A DNA stretch of 64,000 nucleotides from Microbispora siamensis (GTDB taxonomy: Bacteria > Actinomycetota > Actinomycetes > Streptosporangiales > Streptosporangiaceae): positions 1 through 64,000 of the forward strand of contig NZ_BOOF01000031.1 in NCBI RefSeq assembly GCF_016863095.1. The letters run 5' to 3'. How positions within the stretch are numbered: position 1 is the stretch's first letter; each line of letters opens with the position of its first letter. The notes beneath the pieces are model-generated. The model ran no database searches. It saw nothing but the letters and a program-made list of their open reading frames with translations, and was not told where the DNA came from. The position numbers and the translations under genes were made by a program. Shown here piece after piece: positions 55,259 through 63,535 of this stretch.

Positions 55259-55708
55259 ATGAGAAAGAACCTCGTCATCGGCGGCCTGCTGGCGTTCGTG
55301 ATCGCAGGGAGCCTGCCGGCCGTCCCGGCAGGGGCCGCCACCGCCTCGCTGATCCACTGGGGACCGGTGCAGTCCCGGAGCGGGCACCACGGGTACGCCA
55401 AGGCCGACGTGTGGATCACCCGCTTCACCGCGGAGACGTTCGTCGTCTCGGGCGCGCTGTACGACCGCGACACGCACAGTGGACACTGCGCCTACGTCCG
55501 GGCCCGCTTCCACTACGCCGGCGGCGGCACCGGGTGGGCCCCGCCGAAGACGACCTGCGCCTCGAAGAAGCCGATCCGGCTGTCGTCGGACGGCCAGATC
55601 ACGCGGGTGGACGTCAAGGTCTGCGTGTACGACCGGCCGCGGCGTACGACCCTGAACTGCTACGCCGACGCCATCACCCCGGCGATCATCGCGAACTGGC
55701 CGCAATGA
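55259..55708 (+). CDS. Secreted hypothetical protein
   Basis: A 149-residue exported protein. The signal peptide spans about residues 1-27 (LLAFVIAGSLPAVPAGAATA). The mature part has four Cys, a beta-rich composition (DVWITRFTAETFVVSGALYDRD, in part) and recurring aromatic residues, suggesting a small disulfide-bonded beta sandwich. No family is recognised. ATG 55259 is preceded by only a weak purine stretch. It lies 53 bp after the zinc-ribbon gene, so it could share its transcript or have its own promoter. Confidence 0.75.
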   Translation: MRKNLVIGGLLAFVIAGSLPAVPAGAATASLIHWGPVQSRSGHHGYAKADVWITRFTAETFVVSGALYDRDTHSGHCAYVRARFHYAGGGTGWAPPKTTCASKKPIRLSSDGQITRVDVKVCVYDRPRRTTLNCYADAITPAIIANWPQ

Positions 55709-55711
55709 CCG

Positions 55712-55865
55712 TACTCCCCTCGCGGTAGCGGCATGCGGCGCTGATCCCGTGGCGGTAGGCCCGAGAGCCTCCTCACGTGCGACGACTCCGGCGGCCCCCG
55801 GCGGCACCATCGAGACACCGCCAGGGGACGCACGGCGCGCACGCCCGCGTACTCCCCCAGCGGTA
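55712..55865. repeat. Three copies of a 16-bp motif upstream of the DUF6220-MCO operon
   Basis: TACTCCCCTCGCGGTA (55712-55727), TGATCCCGTGGCGGTA (55742-55757) and TACTCCCCCAGCGGTA (55850-55865) share TCCC-N3-GCGGTA; the outer two differ at two positions. TAC and GTA at the ends make each outer copy an imperfect dyad, as expected of response-regulator sites. Confidence 0.65.
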
Positions 55866-55957
55866 GCCGACGTGTCTCTCGACGAGGGACGACGCCGCCG
55901 GCCACGTGGGACAGGATCCCCGTGACCCGCAATCCGCTGACCGAAGGGAGCAAGAGC

Positions 55958-56413
55958 GTGCGCAAGGTCTACGCCGTTTCAGCGGGACTGCTGCTCGCCG
56001 CCGCCGTGGTGCAGATGTATCTCGCGGCCGTCGGCGCGTTCGACAAGCCCCAGGACGACTCCTCGTTCGCCCTGCACAGCATGAACGGCATGATGGTCAT
56101 CCCGGTGTTGTCGCTGGTCGCCACCGCCGCCGCCGCGGCCGCCAGGGCGCCGGGACGCCAGATCGGGCTGACCGTCCTGCCCGTCGGGCTGGTCATCGTG
56201 CAGGCGCTGATCGTCGCGCTCGGCGGCCTGTTCGACGACAGCACCGGCAACACCACCCCCCTCTCCCTTGCCATCCTCGGCCTGCACGCCCTCAACGGCA
56301 TGGCGGTGATGGGCGTCTGCGGCATGGTGTTCCGCAACGCGCGGCAGCTCGCGTGGGCCAAGCCCACCTCGTCGGGGACCGCCGCGGAGGGCCGTCCGGT
56401 TCGCGCCTCATGA
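55958..56413 (+). CDS. DUF6220-like four-helix membrane protein
   Basis: A 151-residue membrane protein with four predicted helices (from VRKVYAVSAGLLLAAAVVQMYLAAVG to a last helix near 115-135) and His residues in HSMNGMM and LHALNGMAVMG that could bind haem or metal. The pattern resembles DUF6220. GTG 55958 is chosen because AAGGGAG lies just upstream; a GTG 36 bp earlier is also possible. Its ATGA overlap with the multicopper oxidase gene implies a two-gene operon, perhaps a membrane partner for electron transfer. Motif copies at 55712-55865 probably control both. Confidence 0.78.
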   Translation: MRKVYAVSAGLLLAAAVVQMYLAAVGAFDKPQDDSSFALHSMNGMMVIPVLSLVATAAAAAARAPGRQIGLTVLPVGLVIVQALIVALGGLFDDSTGNTTPLSLAILGLHALNGMAVMGVCGMVFRNARQLAWAKPTSSGTAAEGRPVRAS

Positions 56414-58416
56414 CCACCGACCGGCTCATGGCGCTCGACCTGCTCGTCTCGGTCCTGACCGTGGCGGCGTGGGTGAGCGCGGGCGTGGCCGCCGCGGCCC
56501 GCCGTACGAGGACGGCCGCGGCCCTGTTCGCGGTGGCCCTGGTCGCGTCGCTGGTCCGGGTCTGGTCCGTCCTCGCCCTGGCGGGGGCCGGCTGGTGGTT
56601 CGTGCAGGAGAAGATCACCCTCGCCCTGCCGCTTCTCGTCGTGGCGGGCGCCGTCGCCACCGCGCTCGCCGGGCCGCGCCTGCTCCGCGCCGCCCGGCGA
56701 GCGGACGCGGCTTCGCGGGACGCCGTCAGAGCGCCGGCGGTCGTGGTCCCGCTGCTCGGCGCCGGGTACGCCGCGGCGGCCGGGATCGTGCAGACCTTCC
56801 TGATCGGATACCCGGCGGATCTGGGCACCGCGCTCCTCCTCCTGGCCGTGGCCGCGGGGGCCGTCCTGGGGACCTGGAGAGCGATGAGCACGCACGTCCC
56901 CGGGCTGCGGACGGCGACGGCGGCGACCGCCGTGGCCGCCGTGCTCGGCGCCACGGTCGCGTTCGTTCCGCTGTCGGAGGAGACCACGGCGGAGGGCTCC
57001 GCCCCCGGAGGCGCCGCCGCCATGGGTGCCATGGGCTCCGCCTCCCACGCCCACTCCGCCTCGGGGGGATCCGCCTCCGTCACGGCAGGGACGACCCGCG
57101 CGGTGACCGACCTGCGCGGCCCGGCCGTGCCTCCACCGGGCGGCGCCGTGCGCCGGTTCGAGCTCACGGCCCGAACGGCGACCGTCACGCTGTCCTCGGG
57201 ACGGAAGGTGCCGGCGTGGACCTTCAACGGCCAGGTCCCCGGACCGCCGCTCACCGCCGACCAGGGCGACCTCGTCGAGGTGCGGCTGCGCAACGCGGAC
57301 ATCACGTCCGGGGTGACGCTGCACTGGCACGGCTACGACGTGCCCTCGGGCGAGGACGGCGTGCCCGGCCTCACCCAGGAGGCCGTGCCGCCCGGCGGGG
57401 AGTTCGTCTACCGCTTCGTCGCCGCCCAGGCGGGCACGTACTGGTATCACACCCACGAGGTGTCCGACCTCGGCGTCCGGATGGGGCTCTACGGCACGCT
57501 CGTCGTCACGCCGAAGGGAACCGCGGCCACCGGGCTGGACCTCACGCTGCCCGTGCACACCCTCGGCGGCGCGACGGTGACGGGCGACCGCGACCAGCCC
57601 CTGGTCCGGCAGGCCGCGCCCGGCACGCCCGTGAGGCTGCGTCTGATCAACACCGACAACACGCCGCACCGGTTCACGCTGGCGGGCACGCCCTACCGGC
57701 TGGTGGCGGTGGACGGGACGGACCTGAACGGGCCGGGCACGCTCGCCCGTGCCGGCCTGCGACTCGCCGCGGGCGGCCGGTACGACCTCGCGTTCACGAT
57801 GCCGTCGGGCCCCGTGCTCCTGCGCATCGACGACCGCACCGACTCCGTACGCCTCACCCCGCCGAGCGGACCGCTCGGTGCGGGCGAGGACACCGGCGCC
57901 GTTCCCGCCGCCGACAGCCCGACGGCGGACTGGCCGGAACTCGACCTCACCCGGTACGGCGCCCCGGCCCCCACGCCGTACACGTCCGGTAGTCGCTTCG
58001 ACCGGGACTTCACGCTCGTCCTGGACAGGGGGTTCGCGCTGCCGAACGGGCGGCCCATGTACGCGCACACGGTGAACGGCCACGCCTTCCCCGACATCCC
58101 CACCGAGGTGGTCAGAGAGGGCGACCTGGTCCGGCTCACCGTGGTCAACCGCGGCCGGGATACCCATCCCTGGCACCTCCACGGCCATCGGGTGCTCGTG
58201 CTCTCGCGGGACGGCCGCTCCGTCACCGGCAGCCCCCTGTGGCTCGACACCTTCGACGTACGGCCCGGCGAGGTGTGGGAGGTGGCCTTCCGCGCCGGCA
58301 ACCCGGGGCTGTGGATGAACCACTGTCACAACCTCAGCCACGCCGACCTGGGGATGATGCTGCACCTGGCGTACGAGGGGGTGACCACGCCCTTCCACGG
58401 CGCGCACAGCGGGTGA
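56410..58416 (+). CDS. Membrane-anchored multicopper oxidase
   Basis: A 668-residue protein with about six N-terminal transmembrane helices (residues 8-190) and an extracytoplasmic three-domain cupredoxin oxidase (about 250-668). All copper motifs are intact: LHWHG and WYHTHE in domain 1, HPWHLHGH and HCHNLSHADLGMM in domain 3, giving the T1 and trinuclear sites. A Gly/Ser/His/Met-rich linker (about 200-235) could bind copper. The enzyme may oxidise Cu(I), phenols or another metal ion with O2. Fusion of a membrane domain to the oxidase is uncommon in laccase-type proteins. ATG 56410 overlaps the DUF6220 stop. Confidence 0.9.
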   Translation: MTTDRLMALDLLVSVLTVAAWVSAGVAAAARRTRTAAALFAVALVASLVRVWSVLALAGAGWWFVQEKITLALPLLVVAGAVATALAGPRLLRAARRADAASRDAVRAPAVVVPLLGAGYAAAAGIVQTFLIGYPADLGTALLLLAVAAGAVLGTWRAMSTHVPGLRTATAATAVAAVLGATVAFVPLSEETTAEGSAPGGAAAMGAMGSASHAHSASGGSASVTAGTTRAVTDLRGPAVPPPGGAVRRFELTARTATVTLSSGRKVPAWTFNGQVPGPPLTADQGDLVEVRLRNADITSGVTLHWHGYDVPSGEDGVPGLTQEAVPPGGEFVYRFVAAQAGTYWYHTHEVSDLGVRMGLYGTLVVTPKGTAATGLDLTLPVHTLGGATVTGDRDQPLVRQAAPGTPVRLRLINTDNTPHRFTLAGTPYRLVAVDGTDLNGPGTLARAGLRLAAGGRYDLAFTMPSGPVLLRIDDRTDSVRLTPPSGPLGAGEDTGAVPAADSPTADWPELDLTRYGAPAPTPYTSGSRFDRDFTLVLDRGFALPNGRPMYAHTVNGHAFPDIPTEVVREGDLVRLTVVNRGRDTHPWHLHGHRVLVLSRDGRSVTGSPLWLDTFDVRPGEVWEVAFRAGNPGLWMNHCHNLSHADLGMMLHLAYEGVTTPFHGAHSG

Positions 58417-58501
58417 CTCATCCCCTTCTCCCCGGTGTGTCGGGTAAAAAATCCAGGCGGGAATTCAACCGAGGTGTAAACGCTCGGTAATCAGATCAGA
58501 A

Positions 58502-58563
58502 CTTCGGGTGAGCATCACTGGCCCCGGGTCCCCCCGGCCGGGCGTGGGCGATGCCGACCGAAG
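58502..58563 (+). promoter_or_regulatory. Structured leader of the SH3-protein gene
   Basis: CTTCGG (58502-58507) pairs with CCGAAG (58558-58563) and, nested, GCATC (58512-58516) with GATGC (58550-58554), enclosing a G/C-rich apical region. The outer stem takes in the start of the purine-rich ribosome-binding site. No riboswitch class could be assigned by eye. Confidence 0.5.
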
Positions 58564-58572
58564 GGAGAGATC

Positions 58573-59184
58573 GTGACAGTGGCGAAGAGCATCGTTCCCG
58601 CGCTGGCGGCGTTGGCCGCCACGGGGTGGCTCGTCGCAGCCCACCCCGCGCAGGCCGCGGTCCGGCCGCCGGGTCCCGGTGAGCCCACCGCGTCGGGCCC
58701 TTACGGGCAGGTCGTGCACGAGGCCATGCAGGGGCCCGGTCTCGTGTGCGCCTACCGGCTCCGGCACGTGCACAAGGGGGGCTTCCTCAACGTCCGCGAG
58801 GGCGCCGGCGTCCACCACGCCCCCGTCGCCAAGCTGCGACCGGCCGACGGAGGGTTCTCCGGCGCCTGCACCGCCACCAACGGCTGGATCGCGGTGAAGA
58901 CCGCCGGTGGGACCTCGGGTTTCGCCGCCGCCCGCTACCTCCACCGGCTCGACCTGAGCGGACGGCCCTCGCTCTCGTGCGCCTATCGCCTCCGGCACGT
59001 GCGCAAGGGCAGCTTCCTCAACGTCCGCGAGGGCGCCGGCATCCACCACGCCCCCGTCGGCAGGCTGCGGCCGGCCGACGGGAGGATCCCCGGAGGCTGC
59101 GACGCCACCCACGGCTGGGTCGCCGTGGACACCGCCGACGGCATTCCCGGATGGGCCTCCGCCCACTACCTGCGCAGGCTGTGA
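58573..59184 (+). CDS. Secreted protein with two SH3-like domains
   Basis: A 203-residue exported protein: signal peptide (1-28, HPAQAA) and two bacterial SH3-like repeats (about 58-125 and 138-203). The repeats are nearly alike: YRLRHVHKGGFLNVREGAG and YRLRHVRKGSFLNVREGAG, each followed by HHAPV and LRPADG, and ending GW with a Tyr-Leu. SH3b domains bind peptidoglycan or other wall polymers; no catalytic domain is present. GTG 58573 follows GAAGGGAGAG. The close similarity of the two halves points to a recent internal duplication. Translation may depend on the leader hairpin at 58502-58563. Confidence 0.85.
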   Translation: MTVAKSIVPALAALAATGWLVAAHPAQAAVRPPGPGEPTASGPYGQVVHEAMQGPGLVCAYRLRHVHKGGFLNVREGAGVHHAPVAKLRPADGGFSGACTATNGWIAVKTAGGTSGFAAARYLHRLDLSGRPSLSCAYRLRHVRKGSFLNVREGAGIHHAPVGRLRPADGRIPGGCDATHGWVAVDTADGIPGWASAHYLRRL

Positions 59185-59253
59185 CGGCCCGGGCCGCAAG
59201 GCCCGTGCCGCGCCGGCCGGCACTCGCCGGACGCGGCGAAGCCGCGCTGCCCT

Positions 59254-59282
59254 CGTCCCCGGTGTCCCCCTGGCCGGGGACG
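59254..59282. terminator. Bidirectional terminator
   Basis: CGTCCCCGG (59254-59262) and CCGGGGACG (59274-59282) form a 9-bp stem with an 11-nt loop between convergent genes. Confidence 0.75.
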
Positions 59283-59294
59283 GGGGCACACTCC

Positions 59295-60119
59295 CTAGCC
59301 GAGGTCCGGATGTGGCGCGTAGCAGTCGAGCCGCATGAAGTCGTCGCTGGTCAGCAGCGTGTCCATGTCACCGATGTGCCAGCCCGCGTCCAGCAGCAGA
59401 GCGAGCAGCGGATGCGCGCCGGGCACCGCCACGTGCACCGGCCCGGCGCCGGGATGGGCGTTCGCCGCCTCCAGCACGATGTCGGCGCAGTCCTGCGGGG
59501 TCGCGCCCCCGGCCGGTCCGATGACGACCTTGTCTCCGGCCGTCCGCACGAACGCGTAGCCCGAGCCGCTGACGTGCAGGGTCACGCCCGGCAGCCCGGC
59601 ATACCAGGTGAGTGTCGAGGTCCGGTCGCCGCCGGAGACGTGGGCGTCCATGGCCGCCGCCGCGTGGACGTCCGCCTCCCCCGGCGCCTCCTGACCGCTT
59701 TCCCGCCGTACGGACCGGTCGCCGAGCGGCCCCCGCTTCAGGTAGAACAGCGGGCAGCGCGGGCGCATCCCGTTCCTGACGTACAGCGCGAGCGCCCTCT
59801 TGTCGCTCGATGCGAAGGTGACCTTGGGCGTGTCGCCCGGCAGCAGGCGGGACAGGATCGTGCGGCCCACCCTCGACGACTGGTGGTCCGGCAGGACGAA
59901 CAGGTCTCCGAGATGCGTGACCGTTCCCCGGCGCAGCGTGCCGCCGTAACCCACGATCTCGCCGTCCACCTCGGCGACGAGCACCTCGCCGAACGCGCGC
60001 TCGGCGTCCACGAAGTCCGGCTGCTCCGGCCACATGCCCAGAAGGCCGAAGTGGTTCGCGACGGCGCGAAGACCGGGCATGTCGGCGTCGGCGGCGGGAC
60101 GGACGATCGGTTCCGCCAT
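59295..60119 (-). CDS. GNAT-family N-acetyltransferase
   Basis: A 274-residue acetyltransferase with two GNAT-like halves. The N-terminal half (1-130) shows VLVAEVDGEIVGYGGTLRRG, LGDLFVLPDHQSSRVGRTILSRLLPGD (the acetyl-CoA loop, modified from RxxGxG/A) and ALALYVRNGMRP. The C-terminal half (165-274) has a degenerate GNAT fold, perhaps for substrate binding or dimer-like packing. Substrate unknown. ATG 60119 lies 8 nt after GGGGGG. The gene is monocistronic and divergent from the GT-C gene. Confidence 0.85.
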   Translation of the reverse strand: MAEPIVRPAADADMPGLRAVANHFGLLGMWPEQPDFVDAERAFGEVLVAEVDGEIVGYGGTLRRGTVTHLGDLFVLPDHQSSRVGRTILSRLLPGDTPKVTFASSDKRALALYVRNGMRPRCPLFYLKRGPLGDRSVRRESGQEAPGEADVHAAAAMDAHVSGGDRTSTLTWYAGLPGVTLHVSGSGYAFVRTAGDKVVIGPAGGATPQDCADIVLEAANAHPGAGPVHVAVPGAHPLLALLLDAGWHIGDMDTLLTSDDFMRLDCYAPHPDLG

Positions 60120-60237
60120 CGGTGCTCCCCCCTGCGAGTTCTTCCCTTGTTCCGGTCACCTTAGGGCGCGTTCATCCTCCCGTTCCCCGCCGGGGCATCG
60201 AACCGGGACGTACCCGGGCGGAGCAGGCGGAGGACAC

Positions 60238-61758
60238 GTGAGGATCGGCGACCGGGCCGTACTGATCGTCCCGGCCCTGGCCGCGCTGCTGGGCGGTCTG
60301 TGGGGCGTCCGGCGCGGCTCGATGTGGCAGGACGAGGCCGCGACGTACGCCGTGGCGGGGCGGGCGCTGCCGGACCTGTGGCGCACGCTGGGGAACGTCG
60401 ACGCCGTCCACGGCTGCTACTACCTGCTGCTCCACCCGCTGATCCGGCTCGTGGGGGACGCCGTCCCCGCGGAGGTGCTCATCCGGATTCCGTCCGTCCT
60501 CGCCACGGCTGCCGCGGCGGCCGGTGTCGCGGCCGTCGGGCGGCGGCTGGTCTCGGCCCCGGCCGGCCTGTACGCGGGCCTCGCGTACGCCGCCTCCCCG
60601 GTCGTCGTCTACCACGCCCAGGAGGGCAGGCCGTACGCGCTGGTCGCGGCGGCCGTGGTGGAGGCGACGCGCCTGCTCGCCGCGGCGCTGCACGGCCCGT
60701 CACGGAGGACCTGGGTGCGGTACGGCGCGGCGGTCGCCGTGGCGTGCCTGCTCAACCTGTTCGCCGTCCTGGCCCTCGCGGCGCACGCGGTCACGGTGCT
60801 CGTCGCCGTCGCGCGAGGTGGGGGCAGGGGCGTGGCGGCGCGCTGGGCCGGCGCCGCCGCGGCCGCCCTGCTCGCCGTCCTGCCGGTGGCGTGGACGGCG
60901 TTCGGCCAGCGCGGCCAGGTGGCGTGGCTGGAGCGGCCCGGCCTGCCGGAGGTGAAGGCGCTGGTGACGCGGTTCGCCGGCTCCGGCGTGCTGCTCGCGG
61001 CGACCGTCGTGCTCGTCGTGCTCGGTCTGACGACGAGTCGTGCGGGAGACCTGGCCGGAACCACCGCAGGACGAACACCCGGCGGGCCTGGCCGGCCGCC
61101 CGGGATCGCCGCGTTCGCGGTGCCGATGGCGCTCCTGCCGCCCGCCCTGCTGCTCGCCGTGTCGCAGATCCACCCGCTCTACCAGGACCGCTATGTCCTG
61201 TTCTCGATGGCGGGGCTCGCGATGGCGCTGGGCGCGGGGCTCGCCCGGGCCGTACGGCTGCTGCCGCAGGCGGCGCCGGGGTGGGTGCGGGCGGCGGCCG
61301 CGCCGGCGCTGCCCGCCCTGCTGCTGTGGGCGTCCCTGCCGGCCCAGGCCGCCGTCCGGCGGATCGACAGCCGCCCGGACGACCCGGCCGCCGTGGCACG
61401 GATCATCGGGTCGGAACGGCGGCCCGGAGACGCCGTGCTGTTCCTGCCCTCGATCCGCCGTCTGGTCGCCGAGGCCTACCCCGCCTCGTTCCGGGGCGTC
61501 CGCGACGCGGCGCTGCGGGCCGGCGGCGCGGCGTCGGGCACGCTCGCCGGGCGTGAGCTGCCCGCGGGCGAGATCGCCGCGTCGCTGGGCGCGGCGCCGC
61601 GGGTATGGGTGGTGAGCCGTCCCCATCCCGCGCCCGCCGACCTCTCGTCCTCGCGTGACTCGGCCAAGCGGCTGCTGCTGCGCGAGAGCTACCGCCGGGA
61701 GCGGACCGTCCGCGTGCTCGGCTACGCCGTACGGCTGTACACGCGGGTCAGCCCTTGA
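60238..61758 (+). CDS. Polytopic membrane glycosyltransferase (GT39/ArnT-like)
   Basis: A 506-residue GT-C-fold membrane protein with about 10-12 helices and a soluble C-terminal portion. The first external loop has MWQDEAATY, containing the Asp-Glu pair that binds the lipid-phosphate sugar donor; YHAQEGRPYALVAA is the next conserved block (QEGRPYAL) and SQIHPLYQDRYVLFSMAG a third. It should transfer a sugar from a polyprenyl-phosphate donor to a wall or protein acceptor. GTG 60238 follows GGAGG. The last 11 bases overlap the convergent ABC permease gene. Confidence 0.87.
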   Translation: MRIGDRAVLIVPALAALLGGLWGVRRGSMWQDEAATYAVAGRALPDLWRTLGNVDAVHGCYYLLLHPLIRLVGDAVPAEVLIRIPSVLATAAAAAGVAAVGRRLVSAPAGLYAGLAYAASPVVVYHAQEGRPYALVAAAVVEATRLLAAALHGPSRRTWVRYGAAVAVACLLNLFAVLALAAHAVTVLVAVARGGGRGVAARWAGAAAAALLAVLPVAWTAFGQRGQVAWLERPGLPEVKALVTRFAGSGVLLAATVVLVVLGLTTSRAGDLAGTTAGRTPGGPGRPPGIAAFAVPMALLPPALLLAVSQIHPLYQDRYVLFSMAGLAMALGAGLARAVRLLPQAAPGWVRAAAAPALPALLLWASLPAQAAVRRIDSRPDDPAAVARIIGSERRPGDAVLFLPSIRRLVAEAYPASFRGVRDAALRAGGAASGTLAGRELPAGEIAASLGAAPRVWVVSRPHPAPADLSSSRDSAKRLLLRESYRRERTVRVLGYAVRLYTRVSP

Positions 61759-62605
61759 CGGCCCCCGCGGTCAGGCCGCTGACGAGCTGGCGCTCGGCCA
61801 CGGCGTAGAAGCCGAGGGCGGGCAGCATCGCGACCACGATGTAGGCCATGACCCGGGCGATGTCCGTCGCGTACTGGCCCTGGAATTGCTGGACGCCCAG
61901 CGGGATGGTGAAGAAACTGTCGTCGCTGAACACCACGAGCGGCAGCATGAACTGGTTCCAGCTGTTCACGACCGCCAGCACGGAGACCGTGGCGATCGCG
62001 GGACGGGCCATCGGCAGCAGGATCCGCCAGAAGAAGCCGAACGGGGAGCACCCGTCGAGGATCGCCGCCTCCTCGATCTCCCCCGGGATGGCCCGGAAGA
62101 AGCCGCGCAGGATGATGATCGTCATCGGCATGCCGAAGGCCGCCTGCGGGAGGATCACGCCGAGCGGGTTGTCGAGCAGCCCGAACATCCGCAGCAGCAC
62201 GAACAGCGGCAGGATCGCCACCGCGAACGGGAACATGAGCCCGGCGGCGAACATCGTGAACAGCGCTTCGCGCCCCCGGAAGGCGAAGCGCGCGAACACG
62301 AAGGCCGCCAGCGCGGACACCGCGACGACCACGAGCGTGGTGAGCACCGCGATGTACGTGCTGTTCCAGAGCATCTGCCAGAACGATCCCGAGGCGAGGA
62401 TGCTCGTGTAGTTCTCCGGCACCCAGGGGTCGGGCAGGCCGAGCGGGTTGCTCGAGAGCTGCCGGGTGGTCTTGAAACCGCCGAGCACGCCGTACAGCAG
62501 CGGGACGCCGACGAACAACGCCGTGATCACGACGATCGCGTGCAGGGAAAGGCTGCGCAGCGGACCGCCCGACGTCGGGGACTGCCGGTGACGGTTGGCG
62601 CTCAT
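61748..62605 (-). CDS. Carbohydrate ABC transporter permease (MalG type)
   Basis: A 285-residue inner-membrane permease with six predicted helices. The cytoplasmic EAA loop is EEAAILDGCSPFGFFWRILLPMARP, which contacts the ATPase. It is the second permease of a sugar importer. ATG 62605 lies in an ATGA overlap with the preceding permease gene. As in most actinobacterial sugar importers, no ATPase gene is adjacent, so a shared MsiK-like ATPase is presumed. It is the last gene of the operon and runs 11 bp into the convergent GT-C gene. Confidence 0.93.
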   Translation of the reverse strand: MSANRHRQSPTSGGPLRSLSLHAIVVITALFVGVPLLYGVLGGFKTTRQLSSNPLGLPDPWVPENYTSILASGSFWQMLWNSTYIAVLTTLVVVAVSALAAFVFARFAFRGREALFTMFAAGLMFPFAVAILPLFVLLRMFGLLDNPLGVILPQAAFGMPMTIIILRGFFRAIPGEIEEAAILDGCSPFGFFWRILLPMARPAIATVSVLAVVNSWNQFMLPLVVFSDDSFFTIPLGVQQFQGQYATDIARVMAYIVVAMLPALGFYAVAERQLVSGLTAGAVKG

Positions 62606-63528
62606 CGCTGGTCTCGCAGCACGGTGGAGGCTCCTTCGAGGTCGCGGCGCATGACGTATCTCTGGTAGAAGATCGCGAACACGAGGCTGATGAGGAACAT
62701 CACGACGCTGATCGCGCTCGCATAGCCGACCTGGAAGCGTTTGAAGCCGAACTGGAACATCGTGACGGCCATGGTCTCGGAGGAGTGCGAGGGGCCTCCG
62801 CCGGTGATGATCCAGACCAGGTCGAACAGCTGGATCGCACCGATGACCGACAGGAACACGCTGATGCGGATCGTGGGTCCGAGCAGCGGCAGCGTGACGT
62901 AGCGGAAGACCTTCCACCCCGTCGCGCCGTCGATCTGGGCGGCCTCGGTGAGCTCCTTCGGAATGCCCTGCCGCCCGGCGATGTACAAGATCATGTGGAA
63001 GCCGAAGTACTTCCAGGTCATGACGATGAACACCGACATCATGACCGTCGAAGGGTCGGCGAACCAGTCGAGGGGATCGACCCCGAACCAGCCGAGGATG
63101 TAGTTGGCCAGACCGTCGGTGGGCGACAGGATCATCATGAACAGAACCGCGGTGATCGCCTCCGACAGCACGTACGGGGCGAAGAACAGCAGGCGGAAGA
63201 ACGCCCGGCCGCGGATCTTCTGGTTGAGCAGCATGGCGATGCCCAGCGAGAGGGGAAGCTGGATCGCCACCGACAAGATGATCAGTAGCAGCCCGCGCCA
63301 CAGGTCCCCGAGGAAGACCTCGTCGGCCAGCAGGCGGGTGAAGTTCGCCATGCCGATGAAGTCCGTCGGCAGCCCGCGCATGCCGTTCCACTTGAACACG
63401 CTCGCGTAGAAGGCGAGCAGGATCGGCGCCACGACGAGCCCGAAGAAGAGCACGAGCGCGGGCAGCAGGAACAGAAGGATCGTGGTGAACCCCCGGAGCC
63501 TGCGGCTCCGGGGTCTCGTCGTCTTCAC
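62602..63528 (-). CDS. Sugar ABC transporter permease (MalF type)
   Basis: A 308-residue permease with six helices and the EAA loop TEAAQIDGATGWKVFRYVTLPLLGP near residues 200-225. It pairs with the downstream MalG-type permease through an ATGA overlap. ATG 63528 lies 7 bp after the stop of the substrate-binding protein gene, and a strong 10-bp hairpin (63491-63513) occupies codons 6-13, where it may damp expression relative to the abundant binding protein. The sugar is unknown; no glycosidase is attached inside the window. Confidence 0.93.
   Translation of the reverse strand: MKTTRPRSRRLRGFTTILLFLLPALVLFFGLVVAPILLAFYASVFKWNGMRGLPTDFIGMANFTRLLADEVFLGDLWRGLLLIILSVAIQLPLSLGIAMLLNQKIRGRAFFRLLFFAPYVLSEAITAVLFMMILSPTDGLANYILGWFGVDPLDWFADPSTVMMSVFIVMTWKYFGFHMILYIAGRQGIPKELTEAAQIDGATGWKVFRYVTLPLLGPTIRISVFLSVIGAIQLFDLVWIITGGGPSHSSETMAVTMFQFGFKRFQVGYASAISVVMFLISLVFAIFYQRYVMRRDLEGASTVLRDQR
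63491..63513 (-). promoter_or_regulatory. Hairpin in the first codons of the permease
   Basis: CCCCGGAGCC-TGC-GGCTCCGGGG is a perfect 10-bp stem within the coding start. Such hairpins between binding-protein and permease genes commonly lower expression of the membrane component or protect the upstream mRNA. Confidence 0.6.
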
Positions 63529-63535
63529 GCGACAG

